Assembly: GCF_964199755.1 (NCBI RefSeq)
Contig: NC_133914.1
Location: forward strand, 1,922,001-1,986,000
DNA from: Larus michahellis
Lineage: Eukaryota > Chordata > Aves > Charadriiformes > Laridae
Direction of reading: 5' to 3'
Length of the DNA: 64,000 nt
Shown here: positions 11,072-26,000 of the stretch, piece after piece
Numbering within the stretch: the first letter of the stretch is position 1
Layout of the letters: every line of letters starts with the position of its first letter
The notes under the pieces: generated by a model
Databases searched by the model: none
The model's input: only the letters and a program-made list of their open reading frames with translations
Told to the model about the DNA's origin: nothing
Made by a program: the position numbers and the translations under genes

Positions 11072-14000
11072 CTACAGGGGAGTAGAATACATTAGCATAT
11101 ACAAAATCTCCAAAAAGTTTAAGTTCTGAATTATCAGAGAATTATTTGCTGTGAGAGCACATAGAAGGAATTCACAGAGAATATTTCAAACAGCAGTGCT
11201 CTGAACTACCTGGCAGTGCTTAGTGCCTGTACGTGTAAATAATCTACACAACTGGCAGCACATTCCACACAATCTTTACCTGAAGTTTTGACTTCTCCTT
11301 TGCCTCTTCGCTCTTCTCTGGGGAAAGCGTATGAAAGACAAAATTCCTTGAGTTTCGAGGTGCATTTGGATTAAGATCTGACATTGCTGCGAGTTTCTGA
11401 AGGACAGCTTTAGGTCTGTTCAAGAGAGACCCATTTTTTATCTGAAGAACAAAGAAATGCTGCATTAAACCACTCCCACGAACAAGGCAGCTCTTTGAGC
11501 AGGTTACTCTTAACAGAAAAGACCACTCCCCACTGAAATGCTGCTCGCTGCCACACAAAGCAGAAAAGGGCAGAACCTAGGCTGAGCTGACTTTGCTGGG
11601 TTCTACAGACGTGGTTTGAAACCACCATTTTCAGAACCATTACCAACCTGGATGTCACTGGCAGGTCTGAACGCTTCAAAAGGGTTCCTGGGTAAGAGCA
11701 CTGTGTCTTGTACCACCACTGCTGGGCTCGCTGGCAGAGACAAAGAGGAAAACGTCAGTTTCTGAACTTCACTTGAAATAATATAATTTTTTTATCAACT
11801 GAGGAACTTAGAATTGCCAACAGACAGTAAAAACCATAGGGGAAAAAAAAAAATCTGCATCAAACTATACTATGAGCCACACAACCGATAGGTGACCGGC
11901 AATTAGTTCTATCAGTTAGAAGGGAAAATTTGGTTTTGAAACAGCTTTGCACACTTGGGAGCCATGTTTTTGCCACAACCAAGGAAAACTTAATTTTATT
12001 CTCACTCCATTATGTAGTTTTTCTTTAAGTCACAGGTATTTGGAGAAACTGCTAAGCTGAGTGTCACTTACAGTCTATTCCGTGACTTAAAAGGCAAGCA
12101 AATGAAGAATAAAAGTCTACACAAAGATGTAGAGGATTCACTTCCACTCTACAATTTTTTTTCCGGAAGCAGTGTACTATTTTATTAAGTAAATACACAC
12201 AATTATCATCAACCTCGCAGTTGTGTGTTTTCAATGCTTTTACACCTTTAGCTTTTCAAGTTCTGGAAGACCTGCGCTCGGACTGGCGTAAGAAAACTAA
12301 ACACTAGAGTTTTCTGATCTGTGGCGTGCTTCACTGGAGACCATGGGTGACGAGTGGAAGTTAAACTTTCTTTCTCTTATTTGATTGTCAATTCAATAAA
12401 AAGTAAGCTTACCTTTCTTCTGTAGTGACTTAGCAGTTACTTTTTTTGCTAGTTTCATGAATTGGCTGTCTTCACCAATTTCTTCCTCCTCCTCTTCCTG
12501 CTCTTTATTTTTTTCCTTCTGTAGCAGACAGAAGACACTTTGTAAAACTGAAAGAGTTCATACTAAAAATTAACATTTCATTCAGTATTTTAAGTAGACC
12601 AAGTCTTTTCATTATGTAAATTAATATATTCATTTTTATTTACTTTCTACTGTAAAAGTTTATTGCAATTTCTCAGATATTTTATCACCCTCATTCTATC
12701 AATGAACATCAAACATGTAGCACCACATTCAGCTGACAAATCTGACTTAATACGAAACTTCTAAAACTTCGAGTTATGCTCCCAGCATAAGAGACTCATT
12801 TCAGCTTTGAAGCCGACTTGTTTTGCCTTGTTTTGCCGTAGCTGTTTTGCCTCTCCCTTCTGAATTCTCTGTACAATACTTGTAGAAGAGCAGAATTCAC
12901 AATGAAAAACAGAGACATTTACGAAGGGTATTTTTTCCAGAGTTTAACTTGAGGAACTAACAATTTTACATCTAGCAACAGTATAAAGACTGAGCAAGGT
13001 GCTTTTCTTGAAGCTAATTAATACCTGCTCACGAAGCCACTGTTCTCGTTCAAATCGCTCTTTCCTCCATTTCGCTTCTGTCTCATCAAACTGCTCATTT
13101 TCATCATCATTATCTGAATCTCTCTGAAACAAGTCAATCTGTGAAGCATAATCTAGACAAAGGAAAAAAAAAGTTAACTATCAATTTTAAAAGAGGCATA
13201 AGATATGCAGACTAGTAAAAAAATCCCAAACCCCCAAACCAAACAAAAAACCCAAACCAGAACCCCCCCCAACCCAATTTAGTTCTGAAAGACTTTATTT
13301 ACTTCTGAAGGACTACCGAGTGCTATTTCATACACACACACGCTCTTTCCAATCCTTCAGCCCCATCTGTTAACTCGGGATCAGAAAGGCACCTATGTTT
13401 TTCCATCTGAATCTCCTCATTCTGCCAGGGCCGTCACTCTGCAGGTCACCATCGATGAGGTATCTCTCCTGGTACAAGCGTAACTGACGCTTGTCGTCAT
13501 CAAGCATTGCCTTCCTATCAACACAGAAGGAAAGGGAGCAAGTCAGACCAGATTATACCCGAGCCATGACTTCACACACACAAATATATACTAATACTGT
13601 CACCAACATGTGAAATTTCTGTATTTGATTTTCTAATTCCACTTCATTAGGGAGTTCCTCATCAATTATCTCTTCTTCATATTCATTCAGGTCTTCACCA
13701 TCATATTCATCCTCGCTTCCCACATCACTCCCTGACAGCTCTGCTTCATCTTCCATGAAATCTTGCAGTTTTCTATAAAAGAAGGTTAAAAGACTTCAGC
13801 TTGGTAGACCAATAATAATCACACGAATCTTCTGAAAGCAAGATTTGTCTTTTGACATAAAATGAACACATACCCTAAATGAGAATTATGATTAACTTTT
13901 GGTAAGACTAAGACTTGAGTTCTTGCACATTTACATACACAGCCTGCCAACATGCAACACCCCAAATTATTGTCATCCGCCAGATTCCTTGCCAGTTGCC

Positions 14001-17000
14001 TACCAAATGCAATGGCGACGGTAACTGCCAACTACATGGTTTACTTCTTAGAACAAATAAAGCTCTTAAGGCATGAGGAATGACAGCAATACTCTTGCAC
14101 ACCTTTTTTTGGTCAAAAAGTGTTGCATTGCTTTCATCGTGGCTTTTTGATTTCCATCCATAGTGAAAATTATAATGAAATCCTCTATAACCCACCAGCA
14201 ATGTCATTAAACTCATGCAACGTGACAGCACCAAAGCAAAAAACCAGCCAGAGTCAACACCATATAAAGCTACTAATGCTGGGGAGGGAATAATTATACA
14301 CCAAATTTCTAGTGCTATTAATATTCTATTCTGCCTGGCAGTTAAGATACAAAAAAGACATACTTACAGTTTTTTCTTCAAGCCCTGTCTATGTCTCAGC
14401 AGTTCTTCCTCCTCATCGCTGATTTCTGCTTCTTCAGCATCACTATCTCCACTTTTTTCATCCTATCAAAGAGAAAGTTTTCAGAAATTAAGGAGTTTCT
14501 GAAAGTGGATTGCTTTGTAATGACAGCTTCTTCTGTTCTTCAATCAATAAACACAGACTAAAACACCAGAGATTTTTCAGAGGATTTGCTATATCCAGTA
14601 TATCATAATATTTAGGACACATTTTAAATGATCCAAACATTGCTCAAACATTTCAGTAGCTTCCTACAGAAGTCATGATATTTTGCATTGATGGTTATAT
14701 TAAAAAAAACTTAAGCAGATAAATGGAATTCTCTGTCAGGACGCTGCAGCAGTTGCCTTGCTCCATCAGTTCATACCTCTGCACTATCAAAGGCGTTGTC
14801 ATCTGTGACAAGCTGAAAATCACCAAATTCTTCTTGCTCCTCCTCATCTTCCTCTTCCCTAGGGGAAAGGTAAGTGAAAGAAACACACATTTTCACTTCA
14901 CCTCCAATGATGGCTTTGCAATAATTCAAGGCAAAATTTCAACAACCACATGAGCTGGTCTTGGGCAATTACCTGTGAGTGCTCAAAGAGCTACAGTCTC
15001 TCAACAGCATTTAGCTTTAAATGCCCCAAATCCCCACAAGCATCAATGTTTTAAGACCTCAGGTCTTCACTGGCAGAAACCACGGCACAAGCACTAACTT
15101 CTGAGTTCGTTTCCCTCCAAGATTCCTCTTGGTTCCCTCTACCATTCCCATTTGTTAAGTCTCATTATCCTTTTGTCAGGCAGCCTTACATCTTTCTAGT
15201 TTCATCAACAGAAAAAAAGCAAGTATCCAACTCACATTTGGTTATGGTTCCTGTAGTTTGGCAACAGCCCAGAACAGAACCCAAAAGCCCTACATTCTAA
15301 CCATCTTTTCCCAGTTTGATGAAAGTTCTTCAACACTTCTTTTACTATTAGTGAAAGACAAAGAAGAATTTCCCTTCACAGGGGCTGTGGGAAACAGCGT
15401 ATGTTGCTGATTTAAAGAGCGACTGCTTTACGTCCAAAACAGACCGCACTTCAAAATGATGTCAAATAAGAAGACACATTAAGAGTGAAGAAAGACAGCT
15501 ACCACTAAAAGCTTTTGTAAATTTGAGGAAGAACAATGCTAACCTGTCTGTGGGAAAGGAGCCCGAACAAAGCGCTAGAGCTTCTGCCATTGGATCTTCT
15601 ATGTCACTGTCTTTTTCTGCCTTGGAAGATACCGAAGATGCCCACGTTGGAGAACCTGCTGCAAAAAGTAGTAAGACGGCAACTTGTTAGACAGATACAT
15701 TTCTACTCTTCAAATGTCAGAGGGCATCCTAGAAATGACAGTTAACATGCTCGCATAAAAAGCAACAAATCGTTAGAGCTCTCAGAAGTTCCACGTTCTG
15801 CATTAGCGCTCAGAACTAAAAGGGACCTTAGTGTAAAGCTTATAAATCAAGCAACTAGCAAAGCTGAAAACAGAATTCAGGACATACTCTGAGACACAAA
15901 TTTTCCTGAGCAAAGACTGAGCAATTCTTCCATGTTCTGCTTTTTGTTGCTGCTGGTATTTGGCACATGTTCAGCTTGGCTGCTAAACTGTCCAGAACAC
16001 AAGTCCAGTAATTCATCCATATTGGCATCCATTGCATTCTCATCCATACTCGCCAGAGGCAGCTGATGCTTTGTGGACTGGTATTTATTCCGATGTTGTC
16101 CAACATTCAAGAACCTGAAAGAACGTCTGTGATTAGAAAAATCTTGCTGGTCTGTATGTCCTATTTCTGTTAAAGGACACAAAGTGTCACCTTTTACACC
16201 TATCACTTACCCATCTGCATCAAGCAGCTGGCTCTGAGTGTCATCTTCCAGAGAAAATTGAAACTGTGACTCCCCAGCCCCCGGAAATAAACTCTTCGGC
16301 TCAGGAGAGGCATTATACAGGTCCTGGGAATCTTCTATGGGAAGAGAGGGCTCAGACGTCTTTCCTGAGCTCTAGTCAAAGGAATGTAAAATATACAAAT
16401 TATTTGTTTTGCAACACTAGAAGTCAAAAGTAAGAATGGGATAAAACATTTAAGCTATTTTAAATAATCAACATCATGCAGGAGTTAAGTATGTCCACAC
16501 TGCTCTAATAAATCACAGGAGTTCGCTGACATCAGATGTTGCATAGCCTGTGTAAAGTATGCTTAAAAAAAATATTTGATTTACACATTTTAGATACCAA
16601 AACCAGATTACAGCATCTTTTCTTTGATGTTTTTGAATGTAAGTTTTTATAATGTCATTTTTATCCATTCCAATTTCAAACTTCAAGGACAGTTTGCTTT
16701 CCTGAAGCCTTACTCATATAAAAGCATTTCACCAGATGCCTTCTCCTGGTATTACTTTTTTGATAGATATGACAGTCAAGATAAAATACATTTATTCACT
16801 ACCCATTGTGTTAATATATAATGGGAAGAGGACTGAGAGCCTTACCTTGGAAGCAGAGCTGATAAAGCTTGTTTTGAAAAAACCCGGGGAAGGCGACCTG
16901 AAACCTCCTGCTGCAGACAAAAAGGTCCCCCCACGTGATACCTGTTTGTTACAGGGCTGATAGGACGGAATCATGGAGCCAATCAACTCGAAGCTGCTGT

Positions 17001-20000
17001 TATGGCTGTTCTCTTTTGCTAGTGCTGGTAGAGAAAATGAATCATCATCCTCTGAAAAGAAAACAAGTATTTAAATACAGTGCTTAACTTTTTTTTTTTG
17101 GTGATCCAGTAAAACCTCAAGATACTATTTTGCAACACAAACACCTTGCTAAAAATTCATTATTCTGTCCTCATGTTGGATTTCTTTCTTCATAGAGGAT
17201 GCATATTGCACTTTTTTACTGAATTTCATCTTTATTTCTGTTTTAATATTTTTTCCAGTATCGTTTTGAACTTAACTTTCCTCTAGTTTTCTCAAGCCCT
17301 CATTTCTTTCATCAGTCTAAACTTTTATAATCACACTGTATTAACTATACAGGTGATGAAATAAGAAAAATATTGAATACTAGTCCCAAATAGAAACTTC
17401 CACAGGTGCCATGTAAAAAAATATGCTAGGTACGATAATAGTTCTACTTTACCTAACTTGGTAGGTGCTTTGTCTACAGCTTCTTCCATTTCAAGTTTCT
17501 CATCAGGAAGAGAATATCTGCAATTCATTAAATAAAAGGTATTTACTAATATATACAAGATGAATTGCTATTGCCTGTCAAACCAAATTGCAAAAAACAA
17601 GGTAACACACAAAAATACATCTAGTACTTTTTGATTAAGAAACAGCTTATTCCACTAAACAATAACTACAGTCATTAAGTTTTTTTAAAGAAAATATGCA
17701 TGAATGCACATATACTTACTAGAACAAGATAGAAAAAATACTTACAGAATCTACTTTAAATCAAGACACTTATGTTTATTGATCAAATTTAAAATTGCTC
17801 AGGCACCATTTTTAAAGGTTGGTTTATTTACCCCATTTTGGAGGAGCTGTCCTTAAAAAGCATCAATGTAGACTCTGTTGAAGGTGGTTTGGGAACAGAA
17901 TCACAGTGCACAGATTTCTCCAGCTTTTCTCCATCAATTGATTCTTTGTCGGTTTCTTTATCACCGTCTTCAATGTGTTTCTCTTCTGTATCTTCATTAT
18001 CTTCCTCTGCTTCATCCAGCAGAAATTCCACATTCTAAAAAACATCCCCAAACACAGCAGAGATATGGTGATCATTGCTTTGATCTGTCAACTTCCTTGC
18101 ATACTTTTCAAGAAAGTGTTTTAACAGAGGATGAAGGTGAGGGACATTCACGGTTCTTACATGCACCTATTCCTCTCCGAGACAACCGACACAGAGGTGC
18201 TTGGAACAGCCAAGCTATTCTGATCCTTTTGAAAAGGAAAGGCCATGACAAACCCTATCCCAGATCAGACAGGTGACCTCCGTTTGTCCCCTGCTAGCAA
18301 TGAGCCAAGGACATATAAAAACAGAAAGTGTCACCAAAATCTTTTATACACTTATATTTGTTCTTAATATTGTTTAGACAAATAAAGCAAATACTAATAA
18401 ATTCAGTTTTAGACAATTCAAACCCCAAACATACTAGCTCGAGCAATTTTTTACCTTCTAGGAAGAATTCTTGGCAATTTCCCTAATATTTATAGTGTAC
18501 AAAAGTCTCGTGTCACTGGGGAGAAGCAGCAGAATTGAGAAGCTGACTAGGTGATGTAAAAATGTTACACACGGACCTCATGATTGTCTTCTTCCTCCTC
18601 TTCCTCAGACTCATCTGTCATCTCTTCTTCCTCCTCCTCCTCTTCCTCCAACATCTCCTCATTATCCAGTTTAAACAATGCTTGCCGCTTTTGGCGTTCC
18701 TCAGTCCTGCGGAGTTTCATGGCCTCCTGGAGTTTAGCCTTCAGCGCTTGTAGCTTTTCACCTGGACAGAAAGGAATAAATTAATATATTAGATATACTA
18801 CAGTGAATCCTTAACTTCACTGCCTACAAGCATCCAATCTAATGTAGCTACACATATAGAAAGGGAATCAAAGAATTCCATGGTTTTAAGTGGTTTTATG
18901 CATTGATCTGCCAGCTAGAAGAGCTAAAGCAGTGAGTTTCAACGAGCTCAGTTTAGAGACACCACGCAATATCATGAATTATCAAGATTCATCATTATCC
19001 GTAAGTGCCACTGGTGCAGCACTCTGAATGAGAATCAGGTCTGTCTCTCCACTGCGCCTTTTGGGAACAAGAGCATCCAGTTGCCGTGGGCAGAAGTGCT
19101 ATAGCACATGAAATAATTAAGAGCAGCTAAAAATAACACATGCCCATAGAACCAGCCAAATAATCTATTTTTTGTAACAGATACTATGGGAGAGTCACAT
19201 TCCACACATATTTTTATTTGCAAATACATAAAATTCTACTAGAAATCGCAGTATAGAAATAAGGAATCATGAGAAATCTAATAAATGGTAGTAGTTCACA
19301 AGAAGTCTGAGAGTTACATTCCGAGGGTTGATGGAAAACAACAGTGCAGACAAATGTTTATATGGATTTTCGTACAGATGGGCATAAATCCAGAGAAAAG
19401 CCATAAAGATCTGACTGAGGCTGTCCTACACCAGCCAGTGCTATTTAAGAGGTCTATCAAGATCCATTTTTAAAACAGGGCTCTCCATTAGAGGGAACAC
19501 ACATACTAATTTTACAGATGAAGATGCCTTCGTCTGCATTTCATAGGGCAGCATTGGGAAAGGGGAAATGAGAGAGAGGAAAAAAAAGGACGAAGAGTTT
19601 TCCAATTCAACCATCATCACTTCTCCTCCCAAACCAACCTGGCTTCGTGTGGACTGCTTCATCCAGGCTCTCTGCAGCTAATACTGCTGGCACCACATCT
19701 GCTTTCAGTTCCTCTTTTCCTTCAGATGTAGTCTCCTTACGAATAATGTTCATGTTTACGGTCCGTTCAACTTTGGATTTTGACGTTTTAAGAGTGTGCT
19801 TCAAGAAACGTGCTTTCAAGGCTTCTAATTCTTTAAAATACAAATTAATTAAATTTCAAAATGCCAGTTTAATTGATAGCATTTAAAAGCATTGACTGCT
19901 AAAGCTGTATGAAGAGTAGGTCTTGAGACTATTTTTTTCAAGGAAGTCAGTTAAAAACTAAACCTTTACTATTTTAATATTTGCTTAACCATTCTATTTG

Positions 20001-23000
20001 AGTAACAAAACAATAAAACATTACAGCATATTTTGCTCTAACTTGTACTTAATTGATATTAGCTAACATTAAATTACCTTAGCATTAACTGTGATTTATC
20101 CACAAGACCTCAGTTCACTTCCACTCTAGCCTTCCAGCCACCAGGCTTCTCTACATTTCTGCTAACACAGATATCTAAAACCAGACTCACGCCCGACAAA
20201 AACATTGTTTCTTGGCAGAGATCAGTTTCCTGCATGCACAGAAGCAGCATCCAATCCGGACATCTCAATATCTTCTCATACATAATACATTTAATGGAAT
20301 TATAGCATTGCCTAACCATTTGCAATCTTTCCCTGAATCAAGGTCAGCTATTTAATATTGATTAATAGACATTAAAATTCCAGTACCTAAAAAGACATTC
20401 AAAACATTCCTGCTACAAAAGTAAATTTTCCCTTGCTACCCAGCCTTGCCTTTTAACAAAATCCATGGTAAACACTCTGGAACACAGGCCAATTTTGTTT
20501 CCAGATAATTACTGTACGCCTTGTTTTGAATCAACTTGAAAAAAGTGCCAACATAATCCACTATAACAAAATGGAAACAAATTATCCATCATTAAATAGC
20601 ATTCTGAGCAGAGCATTCCTTCAAGCTTTCAAATACTAAGGACTCAGAACCTCCCTTTTAAACACTATCTGAAAGAAAAGTGATACCAACATCAAGAAAA
20701 GAAACTATTGTTAGGTGAACGTGCTTGACTTTTCTACCACCTAAACATTTCTCAGAGATTTTCCAGTTAAACTCAGATTAACTCTGCTTCCTTGGGCAGA
20801 TATGACAGGATTACAACAATAAAAGTGATACCTTTATTTGAATCGGCTTCATCGAGGTTTATAAAGGATTCGTTGCCAGAGCAGATTCTTGGCCTGATGG
20901 ACAGGTCTATTCCCAGCTCACGGAGTTTATCCAACTTGGACTTCCTCACTTTTTCAGGCTGTGCCCCCAATCCAGGCCCCACTTCTTGATTGCTTTTTTC
21001 ACATTCTAAGTCTGGTGCTGCTTCATCTCTTTGCTCAAGGGCATCTCCTCCAACTGCTAGGGGAATTTCATTCTCTTTTTGCGCGCCACAGTCAGTGCTT
21101 AGCAAGTTAGAGTGCTGCTGTTCTTCTGCGTTATTATCAGCTGTTACAGTCCTAGGTGTAGGAGTCTCGTCACTGTCCTGCCAGGGCTTTTCACCACAGT
21201 CTTCTGACAAGTTCTTCCCTACATCAGCAAGAGGCTTGTTCACAGTACTATCAACCTCTCTGCCAAGGCTTGTTTCTGGTTCATTAGCTGCTGATTGATC
21301 ACCTTTGATTTGCCCATCCTTGCAATCCTTGCCCAAATTCTTAGTGTCTGCAGATTCTTCACTTAGGGATAGCTGGTATTTAGTGGACCTAAGGCCAGCA
21401 GAAAGAAATATCACCCATGGCTATTGTGAAAGGGGAGAAGAGGTTGAGAACAAACTCAGAGAGGAAGAGATCATTTCCTAATTATTGTCATTAATGTGTA
21501 GGAAGAAGTGAAGGACAGAAGTCTGGAAAACTTCATTTTGAGGAAATAAGGAAGTGTAGAGTAGTGTAATGACTTTGTACTGGTTACATTATCAGTAAAA
21601 AATTCCTGAAAGATTTTGTGACTACAGTAGCTTAAGTACTTTACTACATGTTACTCAAAAGAAGAAACAGTCCAAGTAAAATGTCGTGGTCCAGTCTAAA
21701 CGACAGCAAAGTAATTCTGCATGAGCATGTTACTTCATCTGGAGTTACTACTAGGCCCTGATTACTTCAACAGTACGACTGCGTCAAGAGTGCAGAATTG
21801 CCTTATGTTAACACTGACACACTCCCGATTTCCAGGTGTTCACAGAATTTAAGAAGCCTAAGAAGTTTCTTAATAAAACTTTCCAGTCACAGCAACAGCT
21901 AAAATTAAACCACATAAAATCTGTGAGTGTACACAGATCAGGTGTGTACATCATACAACACCCATAGCATGCAACAGCCTGGTTATCCCCAAGAGCAAAG
22001 CTGGCATCTCCTCAAAATTTATAAAAAAAAAAAATACAAGGAAGGTTTAAGTCCTTACTTCAGCAATGCCATGGCATTTCCTTGACATACGGGTCGAGGT
22101 CTACGCTTGAAGAAGTCGTGAATGCTTTTGGTCTCAGGCACGTGATATGGGAGAGACACGGATGATTCTACCAGAGAAAGAAAGTGAGAAAAATTTAAAG
22201 AGTCAGAGGCATTTATTTGATACCTCTGAAATTCAAAGAGGCTTCACACAAGTATTTTGCAGCAAGAGTTGGGAAAGTCTGGGAAAGAGTTCCAGCAGCA
22301 ACAGTCCTGAAGACCCAATTTGCAACACGTCCATGGATTCACTGGGAAATGAACTGTGATGTTAATACCAGAATGGCAGGGCCAGTTTCAATGCTATTAC
22401 ACGCCTATCAAACTCTAAATATTGCATTAACTTTACACAACAAGTTTATCGGCTCAAGTGTTTGTGGAATGATTTTTTTTTCATTAGTTAAAAAGATACC
22501 TTTTAACAGGTCCTTGAATAAAAAGTCTTGCACCCTTCAACCCAGAGTAACTCACAGTAATTCTCCCCTGATTTTCTTACCAGTTTATACCCTCTATATA
22601 GAAAGAATTTAAGTTTTACCTCTAATAAGTCGTTGGGTCTCACTATGTAGTTGTTTAATGGCTTCTTTACTTAACCTTGCTGCTTTTCGCTCCTTAAGGA
22701 AAGGAAAGAAATGCTTTTGAAGTCAGAAAACAAAATATGGGACTCTATCTATACTTTCTAAATAGCTTATTTTTCCCTTTCAAACACAAAGCCAGAGTAA
22801 CGCAGCCAGTTAAAAAAAAAAGATTAGAAATAGCAAATCAACAATAACATTGGACAACATGCATAAAAAAAAAATTTGAGCGACCACAACAAACAACAGA
22901 GAGCTTTAAAGAGAAGAATACTTCACCTTCCTTTTTGGTTCTTTTAATACAGGTTCCTCGTTCTCATCATCAAATACATGTTTGTAGCCTTCACCCTCAG

Positions 23001-26000
23001 AAAAACGTTCTTTGTTCTACAGTGCATAAAAAGAGATTTGCTTATTTGTCTAGAGACACAGGCAAACAAGAAAAAAGGAATTGTACAGAATCATTGCTAG
23101 TCGTCAAAATCAGCCAGTATTCTCATAAACCAACACAAATGCCCCATAATACTTATGGTAGATTTCCAAAGCTTCTACTGTAGCATTATCTTTGTAACTT
23201 TCCAAGACCACATCCCACCATCTTTAAGAACAAAAAGCAGAGAACTATTCTCTCCTCTGTCACAGCAGTAGAAGCGCACCATTATCAAAAAGAGTTTCAT
23301 ACACGCCCAGGTACAATACTTCCCACTAATAACCAGTAATCTTGTACCGCTATCAAATGTTACCTTATATTTTTTTATTTTGTTTTTCACTGCCGCTCGT
23401 ATTGATTCTATCGACTCTTCGTCCTCTGGGGGGTAATCATTTTCCTCTTCTAAGCCATTATCAAACAGTTCTTTGTCATCAAGAAGACATCCGCTGTCAT
23501 TAAAAGGATACCTCTCAGCACCATCTACCTGCTTGCCATAAAAATAAAGTATTGGTGTAATTCATTTCAGAAGGTCCCCTTCAGTTCTTTGACATTAATT
23601 TTACTGTCAAAAGGTCTTGATGAAAGAAGTCAGAAAAAGTACATGCCAACTTCAATCTAGCATCTTTTGTGTCCTATAAGCCAGCTGTATTCCCTTTATA
23701 GCACTGCAAAGTTGATAAGGGAATTCATGGAGCAGTGTTCCCTACATCTATGATAAATAGGGAATTTCAATAATTACTGAAGACCAAAATGGCTTAGAGA
23801 GAATAAATTAACGCTTGAAACATGCATTTTATAAATAGCAACAACATGCAACCTCCCAAGCAGCCATTTTATTTAGACCAGAATTCCAGCACGAAAGTAG
23901 CCCAAAGCTTCCTCCAGAAACTAGCACAGCAATGTAGAGAAAAGCCAAATCAGCAATCAAAGCAGTTTGTGCACGTAACAACCCCCCAGCAAACCCAAAG
24001 AACTCAAAGAATTTCTGCCTGGCTTAACATGCACTGACATTAAATAACCAAGTGTTGGGGTTTGTACTTTCTTTGCAGGTGAAACTGGCAGACTTATGCG
24101 GTGTTCCGTGGATCCCACAGCTGCTGTAGGAACGTGGGCACTAGCAATGCTGAAGCATTGAAACACAATAAGCAAATACAGTAATAAATTTAACTTAGTT
24201 GAGAAAACATCTGAGATATTCTGCCAAAATACATACCTCTGCTCTAGGCTTCTTTTCTTTTTTCAGCTGTTTAATGGACTCCGTTCTTCCCTCCTTCTCC
24301 TTTCTCCTTCTTGATTTTCCTACAGCTTTTTTTTCTGTCTCTTCTTCAAAATCACGTTTGTGTTGTTTATGTTTTCTGTACTTTTTCCCCGATTTTAGTG
24401 GTCTCTCCTCTTCCAACTCATTCTCAGGCAAGATAGAGTTTCTGCTTATTTCAAGGTTTTCCATCTGCAAACGGTCACCAGTGTCACTGTCATCACTGTC
24501 TAGCAGACCCTGGCGAATCCGACGAGGTTTCTTCTTATTCTGGGCAGTAATGTTCTCTTTTTCCTCTCCATTTTCCTTGTCTCCACCCAGAATATCGTCC
24601 TGCGCAAAAGTGCCACCATCCTCTCCGTCTTCGCTCTCGCTGTCCTGAAGCGCCTTCTTTCTTTTTGCTTTTTTATGTACAAAAATCTCTTCCTCTGAAT
24701 CTGACAAAATACATTAAAATAAAAGAAATGATGAAGAGGAGAGGAAAATTCCACAAGTTAATTAACAAACAATCAGTTAAACACAACATTACACATCTGT
24801 TAAATTTCACAATGTCAACATCTATAGCAAATCAGCTTGAACTCCAGTTTTCAAAATCCACTTCTCCCTGTAGTGCAGTATATAGTTGACCCAAATTGAT
24901 GTTCTAGGCTTTTAACCTTTAAAAAAAACAAAAGGCAAAGCCGAAAATCCTTCACCAATAGATTAGCAACTTGCCTTGATATAGTAATAAAACCCACAGT
25001 AAGTAACTAAATAAGTACATAAAGGAAATACGCAATTAAGACACACACATCCCATTTACTATTTCCCTTTCTGTACCTCAAAAAACACTTTTCAGAGATT
25101 TACAGATGTCTGCCCACATTCTGAGAAACACCAAAGGCCATTTGGATTCATACAGGTCAAGCAGTGACAACTTCCTAAACAGGTATTTATAACATAAACG
25201 AAAAACACTCTGCTGAAGGCAGCGGCCACCAAGCAGTGCAGGCTCATGGGAACAGGACAGACCTCCGCCATCGAGGGATGCCGTCCCTTTGCCGAGGTGA
25301 CGCGGGGAGGCCGTTTCACAGCTGCCCTGTCCGCTGTCGGAGTCACTGTCAAGGGTCTTCTGCACGTCTGAATTCAGATCTTCTAATGGAAACTATAAAG
25401 CAAATAAAACATCCTTACTATGATAAGCATGGTGAAGGAACAACTCTTGGAGCCTAAATTAATGCCAAAGCCTTGGCAAATCCCTTACACACAATTATAT
25501 ACACACAAATTATCGTTATATTTTAAGAATTAACTGGCATTTACACGAAGGGAGATCACGCTACATCAACTATTAGTGCTATTTAGGTATGCTGAAGGTG
25601 AGCTTCAACACACAAAAATAAGAGCAGGCACACTGGCTGAGCGCCACCGATCGTTACTTAAAACCATTAGAATGAAGAGAATAACGAGAAGTGCAAAACT
25701 TTACCGTCCCACACCCGCGTTTCACCTGAATTAATTCAATTACGAGGGGCGGCGCGGCCCAGCCCTCGCACCCCTCCCGGCATGCCCCGCGCCCGCCCGG
25801 GCCCGGCACCGCCGCCGTCCCGGCATGCCCCGCGCCCGCGGGGCCGGGCCGCGCGCCGCCTTCCCGGCGGGCACCGCGGCGGCCAGGCGGAAGGGCGCGC
25901 CGCCGGGTACGCCGGTAAGCGTAGTCGGTGCGAAGCGAGGAGCGAGCCCGGTGACGGCGCGGTTCCACCACCCAGGCTCAAGGGCGGCCTAGGAGGCGCC

